From: JABFRZ01 sp964631945
GTDB taxonomy: Bacteria; Planctomycetota; UBA1135; GCA-002686595
DNA length: 64,000 nucleotides
Reading direction: 5' to 3'
Assembly: GCA_964631945.1 (NCBI GenBank)
Contig: CAZWAY010000001.1
Span: 1-64,000, forward strand
Numbering within the stretch: position 1 is the first letter of the stretch; each line of letters starts with the position of its first letter. Of the stretch, positions 9,712 to 16,598 are shown piece after piece. The position numbers and the translations under genes were made by a program. The notes under the pieces are model-generated. The model ran no database searches and was not told the origin of the DNA. It saw nothing but the letters and a program-made list of their open reading frames with translations.

Positions 9712-10242
9712 ATGCCCGGCGCCTCCTTCTCCCGCCGCGCACGCACCCGCGGCGCGTTCACGCTGGCGGAGCTGCTGCTGGTCCTGCTGCTGCTCTCGCT
9801 GTGCGCCGCCACCACGGTGCGCTGGTACTTCTCGAAGGCCGACGTGACGCTCGAGAACGCGGCCGTGCTCCTGGCCCACGACCTGCGCGCCGCCCAGCAC
9901 CGCTCGATCTTCCTGGGTGTGCCGAGCCGCTTCCTGTTCCTGCCGGATGGGTCCGGCTACGTGGTCATGGACACCCAGGGCGAGGTCGCCCACAACCCGC
10001 TGACCGACGAGCCCTTCCTGCGGGCCTATCCCGACGACGGCGTGTTCCTCGGGGTCCACGTCCTGGAGGCGCGCGCGGGCGACGACCGCACGCTCGAGAT
10101 CGACGGCCGTGGAAGCGTGCTCGAGGACCTGACGGTCCAGCTGGCCTTCGGCGACGAGCGCCGCACGGTCGAGCTCGAGCGCAAGAGCGGCCTGATCACG
10201 ATCGTGGGCTCGACCAGCGGTTGGGTCGACCGCGACATGTAG
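9712..10242 (+). CDS. type IV pseudopilin-like protein (GspH/FimT type)
   Basis: A 176-aa protein with a class III (prepilin) signal: a short basic leader, R-G-A-F-T-L-A-E-L-L, then an uninterrupted hydrophobic helix rich in Leu. The peptidase would cut next to the Gly/Ala, with the Glu near the usual +5 position. The following ~140 residues look like a small soluble beta domain, as in GspH/FimT minor pseudopilins. No other secretion or pilus genes are in the window, so it probably works with an apparatus encoded elsewhere. The ATG at 9712 puts the leader at the correct length. Confidence 0.8.
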   Translation: MPGASFSRRARTRGAFTLAELLLVLLLLSLCAATTVRWYFSKADVTLENAAVLLAHDLRAAQHRSIFLGVPSRFLFLPDGSGYVVMDTQGEVAHNPLTDEPFLRAYPDDGVFLGVHVLEARAGDDRTLEIDGRGSVLEDLTVQLAFGDERRTVELERKSGLITIVGSTSGWVDRDM

Positions 10243-10301
10243 TCGGACATGTAGTCGCGCGGGCCGGGCGAAACCGCGCGCCAGCGCGTGGATAGTCCCC
10301 G

Positions 10302-10349
10302 CAAACGAAAAGGAGTCGTCTCCAGGTGATGAGACATGGAGACGACTCC
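10302..10349 (-). terminator. strong intrinsic terminator reading on the minus strand
   Basis: A perfect 13-bp inverted repeat (left arm 10312-10324, right arm 10337-10349, 12-nt loop) is followed on the minus strand by a T-rich tract (TTTTCGTTT, 10303-10311). Stem plus T-tract is the classic form of a rho-independent terminator. It points away from the pseudopilin gene, and no minus-strand protein gene ends there, which suggests it terminates a non-coding transcript from the hairpin array to its right. It could also stop antisense transcription in general. Confidence 0.55.
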
Positions 10350-10362
10350 GCGCGGTTCTCGT

Positions 10363-10526
10363 CCGGCGATCGCTCGCCGGCCGAGGTCGGAAGGACGGCA
10401 GGACCCTCCGACACCCTGGCGTCTCAGGCAGGGAGGACGCCAGGGCGCTCCGGTTGCCCGGAGCATCGAGTTGTGAGCGTCGGCAGGGACGCTCGACTCG
10501 CCGGTTCTTGGCAGGGTGCCGGCGAG
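10363..10526 (-). ncRNA. candidate structured RNA: array of hairpins with a shared loop motif
   Basis: Between the pseudopilin and the next gene lies 614 bp without a convincing reading frame. It holds consecutive inverted repeats: 10363-10369/10374-10380, 10386-10391/10407-10412, 10414-10423/10436-10445, 10447-10453/10458-10464, 10475-10481/10488-10494 and 10497-10504/10519-10526. Four unpaired regions carry the same core, GGCAGGG or GGCAGGA (at 10397, 10427, 10482 and 10510), CCCTGCC on the minus strand. A fifth copy (GCAGGGAC) is at 10613. The minus-strand terminator at 10302-10349 suggests a minus-strand RNA, but no promoter was identified. From 10527 to 10856 I see only weaker hairpins (10625-10647, 10699-10714). 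Confidence 0.35.
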
Positions 10527-10856
10527 CTGACCCAAGGCTAGCAGGCCCCCCCCTGACCGCAACCGTCCAGCACGAATCGGGCGAGCCCCGAGGAGACCTT
10601 TCTGTCTGTCGAGCAGGGACTAAGGTCGCCCTACTCGCTTCGGCGACGATCCGCAGCTTCAGCTAGGTTCGACTGGCATCGCACGCGCAGCTCTCGACCG
10701 CTGGCGATTCAGCGAGTGCCATCCCTGTCCAGAACGGCGGAGTCACTGGGTAGCCTTTCCCTTGCGGCCTCGCGGTTTTGGTAAGATCCGACGATGGCGC
10801 CTGAAATGGGCGCATCTTGCGGAGGGAAGTCGGAGCGAACTGCAGGCTTGCAGACC

Positions 10857-13028
10857 ATGAGTCCATTCTGGCGTCGCCCGCATCTCTACGTTTCCGTGGC
10901 GGCCGCAGTGCTCTTCGGGCTGGGGCTTGAGATGGCACTGCGAAGAGAGTCGCCGGGACGGGACCCGCAGGCAGGCGCCGCAGCGCTTCCATTATCGGAC
11001 ACCGACTTGGTCGGAGCAGACCACCTCGGGGGGGGGCGGCTTCACGAGCAGGGGCCCACCCTGCATCCGGTCGTTCGACTACCGGGCCAGGGCACGGCCT
11101 ACGTTCTAGCGGGAATAGTGCGCCCAGCCGAGCCCGGCAACGCCACGGCCACCCTGATGCGAGGCGGTCTGCCCGTCGAGGAATCGACGGGTGCCGAACG
11201 CTTGTTCTCCTTCGAGGTGTCGGCCCTCCAGTGGCCGGATTGCTTGGTGCTGCGCGCTGAGGGAAGCGCCACGCGTGTGCTGGATCTGCATCCCGAGATC
11301 ACCGCGAGGAAGGCTCCATGGACCTCGATTCGGGAGCTCGGCCCCGGGAAGATCGGCGTCGACTTCGACGTCGGGCTCGAGCCTGGACACTCCTTGAGTG
11401 GGAGGGTTGCATGGGAGAATGGGGCACCGTGCAATTCAGCCACCTGCAGCCTTTCGTTGCCAGGAACCGGCTCGCCTTATCCCACCTTCGATCGACTGCC
11501 CGGCGTCACGACCCATGAGAACGGCGTCTTCCACCTGTCCGGCCTGCCCTGCTCGGGGCTGGCCGAAGTGCGCGTCGACCTCCCCGGTTTGGCCGACTGG
11601 AAAGAGGTCACTTTCGACCTCGCCATCACCAATAACTTGGATCTGGAGGTGGAGTTCCCGCGTCAGGTACTCGTGCACGCGAGAAGAGCCGCGGCGTCGC
11701 CCGAGTGCACAATTCGCGCGCGGCGAGCCGACGGGCTCGGCCGGGCGTTGCCACTGATCGACGCCAAGCTGGCCGACGGGCAGGCACGCATCTGGCCACT
11801 GCACTCCGGAGAGACGATCACCCTCTCGGTTCTCGTCCCGGGGTATCTCGAGACGATCTTCGAGAAGGGCCTGCGCATCGAGCAGCCATCGACCGACTTG
11901 GTGCTGACGCTGGACGAGCTTTCCCTGAGACCGACTGACCATGATGCTGTCGGCCAGTGGTCCTTCCAGCTGTTCTTCATCGAGTCGGACGGATCGCCCC
12001 TTTCGGTCGTCGACCTCGCGACGCACGGGGTCCGGGTAGACCAACTTCAAGTCCAGCCGCTCATGGTGCCGGAAGCGAAGACGATGCGCCTCACTCCCGA
12101 GTTTGCCGATCCGCACGTGCCATTCGTCCAGACTGTGACGATCTTCGGGCCGTCCCCGATTGACCTGCGGGTCACTTGCGGAGCGACCGAACTGGGCGAA
12201 CTGCACGGCGTCGTGCCCGCCGCCGAACACTCCCTTGTCATTCAAGCCGAAGGAACTGTAGCGCCGGCCAGGGTGCGCCACGTCCTCTCGGCCCGAAACG
12301 AGAGGGGTGCCCCCGTTGCGCTCCTCCGCGCGGAACTGGAGCAGGAGGATGGCACCGACCATATCGCGGGCTACGCTTCGGATGACGGCTCGGGGCGCAT
12401 CACGGTCAGCCTACTGGACAGACCATACCGCTACTTGGTCGTCGCCGAATCCGGCCAACGGAAGGTCGGCCGCCTGGAAGCGAGCGAGGGTGGGGAACAC
12501 TCGATTGTCTTTGGCCAGGCCAGCGAGCTGCGCGGAAGGGTGCGGGTCCCGACCCAAGCACGGTCCGCCTTCGTGGCAGCCACTCCCGCCGCAGCACCGT
12601 TGGGGCTGGAATCCACCAAGAAGCAAATTGGAGAGGACGGCGCCTTTGTCTTCGAGGCGCTGCAGCCGGGACGCTATGGCCTGATCGTGATGTGGATCGA
12701 GGATCCGACGCGAGAGGAGTTGACGCTTTCTTGGCAGACGGTCGAAGTGGCGCCCGGAACGATCGAGCACGTGGATCTTGGCTCGCCCGAAGGCCCCTGG
12801 GCTAGCCTCTCAATCCGCTCGCCTGTCTGCGAGTCAACGACAATCAGGCTTTCCAGCGAAGCGGCGCCCCTCTTCCAGGGCACTCTGCCGGACGGCTTCT
12901 CACTGAGGGTCCCGGCTGGGCGTTATTGGATTGAAGGCCACTGCACCGCCCGAGGAAGCCCGCGATTCGTAGCCGAGGAACACGAGCTCGAGGCCGGCAC
13001 CACCACCACTGTCGTGATCGACCATTGA
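10857..13028 (+). CDS. membrane-anchored beta-sandwich repeat protein
   Basis: The 723-aa product has one N-terminal membrane segment after W-R-R-P-H and a long exterior. Several stretches follow the carboxypeptidase-regulatory-like/SdrD-B pattern, for example G-V-F-H-L-S-G-L-P and G-A-F-V-F-E-A-L-Q-P-G-R-Y-G-L, which mark short beta-sandwich domains. No catalytic motif was seen. It is the first gene of a unit with the Asp-Cys protein (30 bp downstream) and a radical SAM enzyme, so it may hold, display or process the modified product; that is inference. The start is uncertain: ATG at 10794 or 10806 would add 21 or 17 residues. I prefer 10857 because it places the anchor at the N-terminus. GC is lower than in flanking genes. 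Confidence 0.7.
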   Translation: MSPFWRRPHLYVSVAAAVLFGLGLEMALRRESPGRDPQAGAAALPLSDTDLVGADHLGGGRLHEQGPTLHPVVRLPGQGTAYVLAGIVRPAEPGNATATLMRGGLPVEESTGAERLFSFEVSALQWPDCLVLRAEGSATRVLDLHPEITARKAPWTSIRELGPGKIGVDFDVGLEPGHSLSGRVAWENGAPCNSATCSLSLPGTGSPYPTFDRLPGVTTHENGVFHLSGLPCSGLAEVRVDLPGLADWKEVTFDLAITNNLDLEVEFPRQVLVHARRAAASPECTIRARRADGLGRALPLIDAKLADGQARIWPLHSGETITLSVLVPGYLETIFEKGLRIEQPSTDLVLTLDELSLRPTDHDAVGQWSFQLFFIESDGSPLSVVDLATHGVRVDQLQVQPLMVPEAKTMRLTPEFADPHVPFVQTVTIFGPSPIDLRVTCGATELGELHGVVPAAEHSLVIQAEGTVAPARVRHVLSARNERGAPVALLRAELEQEDGTDHIAGYASDDGSGRITVSLLDRPYRYLVVAESGQRKVGRLEASEGGEHSIVFGQASELRGRVRVPTQARSAFVAATPAAAPLGLESTKKQIGEDGAFVFEALQPGRYGLIVMWIEDPTREELTLSWQTVEVAPGTIEHVDLGSPEGPWASLSIRSPVCESTTIRLSSEAAPLFQGTLPDGFSLRVPAGRYWIEGHCTARGSPRFVAEEHELEAGTTTTVVIDH

Positions 13029-13042
13029 TGTCATGAATTCGC

Positions 13043-13050
13043 AGGAGGAG
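13043..13050 (+). promoter_or_regulatory. strong ribosome binding site for the Asp-Cys protein
   Basis: AGGAGGAG ends 8 nt before the ATG at 13059. It is one of the best Shine-Dalgarno sequences in the window and fixes the start of the 202-aa protein. High translation of this gene relative to the enzyme that follows (coupled by a 4-nt overlap) would suit a precursor-enzyme pair. Confidence 0.8.
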
Positions 13051-13058
13051 CCGCCGTC

Positions 13059-13667
13059 ATGAGAGATGAAGAGGCCGACGACCGAGCTGAAGAGGATAGG
13101 GAACTCGGTGAAGAGGCGTCAGAGCCCGAGGCTTCAAGGGTGGACCGACGCAAGGCTCTCTTGCGTCTGACAACGCTGTCGTTCCTGACGGGAGGGATGC
13201 TCAAGTCAATGGCCAGCGACGCGCACTCCGAGATCAAGCACAAGGACCCGCCCCCGCCCCCGCTTTCCTGTGGCGAGCCCCACGCGCCCGGCTATGCGGA
13301 GGACACATACTGCCAAGCCAACGTGGATCCGGACTCCGACTGTGGCCTGCAATCCGACAACCCGCTGGGCGGTGCCCATCAGGACTTCGACTGCACGGCG
13401 GCGACCATCGGGCCGTTGCTGGACGGGCAAGACAACGATTGCGCTCGCGGCGGCGGCTCGTGGACGACGTCCTGGAGTGACAATGATTGCCCCCTGACCG
13501 GAACGGACCAGGACTGCGATGTGTCCGCCGGGGGGGGGAACTGGGTCGACAACGACTGCACACCTCCCAACACGGAGGGCGCCGACCAGGGATACTGCTC
13601 CCCAGGCTGGTTGGATTCTATTTACGACGACAATTCGGGCACTATCCTGCCGCCCCTTACGCCATGA
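13059..13667 (+). CDS. Asp/Cys-repeat protein with Tat-like signal; candidate precursor
   Basis: This 202-aa protein has no family I recognise. Residues 1-28 are very acidic. Residues 29-35 read D-R-R-K-A-L-L, followed by a hydrophobic stretch to about 48 and an A-H-S site, which together look like a Tat export signal. A proline run (64-68) follows. The remaining ~130 residues are rich in Asp, Gly, Asn and Cys. Nine cysteines (71, 85, 95, 112, 128, 144, 153, 167, 180) occur, six of them directly preceded by Asp, three in D-N-D-C. The gene overlaps the radical SAM/SPASM gene by ATGA, so the two are translationally coupled. I infer it is the substrate of that enzyme, with Asp-Cys sites as likely modification points. 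A metal-binding secreted protein is the alternative. Confidence 0.75.
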   Translation: MRDEEADDRAEEDRELGEEASEPEASRVDRRKALLRLTTLSFLTGGMLKSMASDAHSEIKHKDPPPPPLSCGEPHAPGYAEDTYCQANVDPDSDCGLQSDNPLGGAHQDFDCTAATIGPLLDGQDNDCARGGGSWTTSWSDNDCPLTGTDQDCDVSAGGGNWVDNDCTPPNTEGADQGYCSPGWLDSIYDDNSGTILPPLTP

Positions 13668-15232
13668 AGATCAATGCACTCCCCCCGCGGGTAGCCTCGC
13701 AGGTTGCATCTTCCGACATCCACGTCTTCGCCTTCGAGGGCCGCCGCTACGCCTACTTCATCGCCAGCGCCGACCTGCTCGAGATCCGTAGCAAGGCCTC
13801 GTTCCACGGCCTGTCCTGGATTCGTGACGGCCACTCGCTGGAGGAGGCCAAGCTCGAAGTGCTGCGTAGCCATGGCCCTGAGGACGCAGCTGCTGCCTGC
13901 GCGGACCTCGACCTACTTGATGGGCTCGACCTGCTGTCGCGCAAGGATCACAGTACTGCGGAGACGACCGCCGCGGAAATCCAGGGCTATCTACGCCACA
14001 AGCCGCGAAACATCATGTTCTTCGTGACGGAGGCCTGCAATCTTCAGTGCAGCTACTGTTACGAGAAGAACCAGGGCGTCCACTCGCAGCCCGCTACGAT
14101 GGCCAGGGTCAACGCCATTAAGGTGCTGGACGCGGTCTTCTCCGGATCCGGGCGCTCGGCCTGCACGGTCACGTTCTTCGGCGGTGAGCCTTTGCTCAAT
14201 TTTCAGGTCGTTCGCGCGGCAACGCTCTACGCCCGCGAACTGGCAGAACGAAACAACACCCTGGTGGAATTCACCATCACGACCAACCTGACGCTCCTGA
14301 CAGAGGAGATCGCCAGGTTCCTAGCGCAGCAACACTTTCGGGTCATGGTCTCGCTCGACGGGGACCGCGATAACAACGACCGACACCGGACGTTCCGTGA
14401 TGGATCTGGAACCTACGACCTCGTAGTCTCGAATCTGGCCGTGCTGGCCCGGGAACTGCGAGCTGCCGGCGCTCGGCCGGCAAAGATCCGTGCAACGATG
14501 ACGGCTGAGAATCATGACGTCCTCGCGATCGAGAAGCACCTGAGGACCCTGGGGACACCACTGGTGGAGATCGGGGTGACCCATGGAACGGTCGCGTCGG
14601 GCAAGTCGGACTACGACGTCGGCAGCGACAAGAAGCACGCCGATGACCTGCGTAGACGGCACCTCGTGATCGTACGCGAGGCGATTCGGCGCCTGGAGCT
14701 GGACCCGGCGTGCACTCCAGAGCTGCCCGCCTCGGTCGTAAAGTCGTTGCGCCGCGTGCACAAGGAGATCCAGCGGCGGGAGCCGCATACGATCACGCGT
14801 CCGAAGTTGTGCGGCGTGTGCCGGAACATGCGGGCAGTGACTCCGTCCGGTGACCTGTACCCGTGCCACCGGTACGTCGGCATGCCGGCCTTCAGAATGG
14901 GCAATATCCATGAAGGCGGCATGAACCGCGAACGCGAGGCCCTCTACTATTCCGAGATTCACCGCGCATTCCGCGATAAGTGTACCGACTGCTGGGCTCG
15001 CTTCCTATGCGGCGGTCAGTGCCCCTGGTACCTGTCCGACGACTCCGGTGCGATCTCGGCACCCGATGACGACACCTGTGACGAGATCCGGCTGTCGTTC
15101 GAGGCTCACCTGGGCTTTTACGCCCTGCTACTGCAGCGGCATTCGGCCTTCTTCCAGCGAGTGATCGGGGTCAGCGCCGACGAGGTGGTCGGGAATTCGG
15201 CTGCGACCACTCCAGACGACGTGTGCAAGTGA
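13664..15232 (+). CDS. radical SAM/SPASM peptide-modifying enzyme
   Basis: The 522-aa enzyme has an N-terminal domain (1-115) of the type that precedes peptide-modifying radical SAM cores. The cluster motif C125-N-L-Q-C129-S-Y-C132 follows F-V-T-E-A, then F-F-G-G-E-P. The C-terminal SPASM region has C383-x2-C386, C401, and C440-T-D-C443-W-A-R-F-L-C449-G-G-Q-C453, enough to bind two auxiliary Fe-S clusters. The C-W-A-R-x-L-C-G-G block recalls QhpD and other thioether-forming maturases, though anaerobic sulfatase-maturating enzymes share the overall plan; no sulfatase is near. The gene starts at ATG 13664 inside the stop of the Asp-Cys protein. It is cytoplasmic, so modification would precede Tat export. 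Confidence 0.88.
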   Translation: MKINALPPRVASQVASSDIHVFAFEGRRYAYFIASADLLEIRSKASFHGLSWIRDGHSLEEAKLEVLRSHGPEDAAAACADLDLLDGLDLLSRKDHSTAETTAAEIQGYLRHKPRNIMFFVTEACNLQCSYCYEKNQGVHSQPATMARVNAIKVLDAVFSGSGRSACTVTFFGGEPLLNFQVVRAATLYARELAERNNTLVEFTITTNLTLLTEEIARFLAQQHFRVMVSLDGDRDNNDRHRTFRDGSGTYDLVVSNLAVLARELRAAGARPAKIRATMTAENHDVLAIEKHLRTLGTPLVEIGVTHGTVASGKSDYDVGSDKKHADDLRRRHLVIVREAIRRLELDPACTPELPASVVKSLRRVHKEIQRREPHTITRPKLCGVCRNMRAVTPSGDLYPCHRYVGMPAFRMGNIHEGGMNREREALYYSEIHRAFRDKCTDCWARFLCGGQCPWYLSDDSGAISAPDDDTCDEIRLSFEAHLGFYALLLQRHSAFFQRVIGVSADEVVGNSAATTPDDVCK

Positions 15233-15324
15233 GACTCACCGTGCGGCGGGACCGCCGATATCCCACCAACCGTAATTCGAAGCGCGAATCCAGGCCGTGC
15301 CTTGGCCAACTTCGGTACTTGGAT

Positions 15325-15867
15325 CTAGCACCCCGGCAGCCCGCGCTCGACTTGCGCGCGCCAGGCGTCCACGCCGCCGCGCACCGAATAGACCTGCGTG
15401 AAGCCGTGCCCGGCGAAGTAGGCCGCCGCGTCGAGCGAGGCCACACCGCTCTGGCACAGGAACACGATGCGGGTCTCCTTGGGGAGCTGCATGTACTTGG
15501 CCTGGTTGGCGAAGTCGAGCGGCTCGGCCCCGCTCACGCGCGCTTCGCCGACCTGGCTCGGGTGGCGCAGGTCGAGGAACAGCAGCTTTTCGCCCGTATC
15601 CAGCCATTCCTTGGCCTGGCGCGGCTCGAGCTGCATGCGCTGGTCGACCTCGTGCGAGTTCAAGAGGTGCTGCACGACTCCGGGCACGTCCAGGAGGTTG
15701 TGGTCGCGGCAGACCTTCTCGAGCGTGTCGCTCTGCTCGAAGCCACAGGACGAGCAGCCGCCCACGTGGTAGCGCTGGAACAGGGCGCGCCGGGCCGAGG
15801 GGTAGTGCTGCTGGATCTCCGCCATGGTCATCTCGGGGCGGATGGGCGGGGCGGTCTGGGGGCTCAT
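15325..15867 (-). CDS. rhodanese-domain protein with N-terminal DUF1858-like segment
   Basis: A 180-aa cytoplasmic protein. Residues 10-60 form a small helical domain with a C-S-S-C pair (G-G-C-S-S-C-G-F), of the kind found in DUF1858/ScdA-like proteins. Residues 75-180 are a rhodanese domain: L-F-L-D-L-R-H-P, then the active-site loop F-L-C-Q-S-G-V-A-S with its catalytic Cys, then G-F-T-Q-V-Y-S-V-R-G-G. Such proteins move sulfane sulfur, often in Fe-S or redox settings. GGAGAT about 9 nt before the ATG at 15867 supports the start. It is convergent with the radical SAM gene, 92 bp apart. Confidence 0.85.
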   Translation of the reverse strand: MSPQTAPPIRPEMTMAEIQQHYPSARRALFQRYHVGGCSSCGFEQSDTLEKVCRDHNLLDVPGVVQHLLNSHEVDQRMQLEPRQAKEWLDTGEKLLFLDLRHPSQVGEARVSGAEPLDFANQAKYMQLPKETRIVFLCQSGVASLDAAAYFAGHGFTQVYSVRGGVDAWRAQVERGLPGC

Positions 15868-15984
15868 GGGCGGATCTCCGGGCGGGGATGGATCGACCCT
15901 CCATGGTAGGTCTCCCGTCCACGGAAGAGTAGCGCGCCGGGCGCGCTTCCGTGGCGCGCGGCCGCGGATACCATCCCGCGCCCG

Positions 15985-16506
15985 ATGGCCGCCTTCGATC
16001 CCGCCCGCGAGCTGAGCGAGCTCGCCGCGCTCTACACGACGATCGAGGAGCTGCTGATGCGCGCTCCGGCCGCGCTGCAGGCCGTCCAGCCCGCGCGCTC
16101 GGGCTGGTCGAGCGAGCAACACCTGGCGCACGTCGCGCTGGCCAACGAACTCGTGCTGCGCAACCTGAAGAGCCTGGCCGAGGGTCGCGGGCACCTGCTC
16201 GTGCGCGGCGGCGAGCCCCACCCACGCGCGCTCGAGCTGCTCGTCGAGGGGCGCCTGCCGCGCGGCGAGGCCCAGGCCCCGCGCATGGTGCGCCCGCCCG
16301 AGCGCGTGCAGCCCGAACTCTTGCGCCAGTGGCTCGCCGACGGCCGCGGTGCTCTGGTCGCGCTCGACGCCCTGGACCTCGGGCCGAGCGAGCTCAAGAT
16401 CCCGCACCAGGCCCTCGGCCCGCTCGACGCCCCGCAATGGGCGCGCTTCGCCGTGGTGCACACGCGGCATCACCTGATGATCGTGCGCGAGCTGCTGGGA
16501 GACTGA
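15985..16506 (+). CDS. DinB-like four-helix protein
   Basis: The 173-aa protein fits the DinB/YfiT superfamily: a helical pattern with W-S-S-E-Q-H-L-A-H-V-A near residue 43 and H-T-R-H-H-L-M-I-V-R-E-L at the C-terminus. The conserved histidines would bind a metal ion, and many relatives are thiol-dependent transferases or hydrolases. The substrate is unknown. The ATG at 15985 follows no strong ribosome site. It precedes proS by 92 bp on the same strand. Confidence 0.7.
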   Translation: MAAFDPARELSELAALYTTIEELLMRAPAALQAVQPARSGWSSEQHLAHVALANELVLRNLKSLAEGRGHLLVRGGEPHPRALELLVEGRLPRGEAQAPRMVRPPERVQPELLRQWLADGRGALVALDALDLGPSELKIPHQALGPLDAPQWARFAVVHTRHHLMIVRELLGD

Positions 16507-16598
16507 GCGCGAGCGCGTCCAGTCCAGCGCACGAAGTGGCGCCGGCCCGGCGCGCTCGTCTACTCTGAGCGTCTTCCCACTCCCCGCACGAGGATTCC

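Noticed and set aside
10326..10541. Short open frames on both strands in the hairpin array
   Set aside because: Dense inverted repeats and lack of ribosome sites or motifs argue against coding.
10740..10790. Possible promoter (TAAGAT at 10782) for the radical SAM unit
   Set aside because: No -35 match at a proper distance; too weak to list as a feature.
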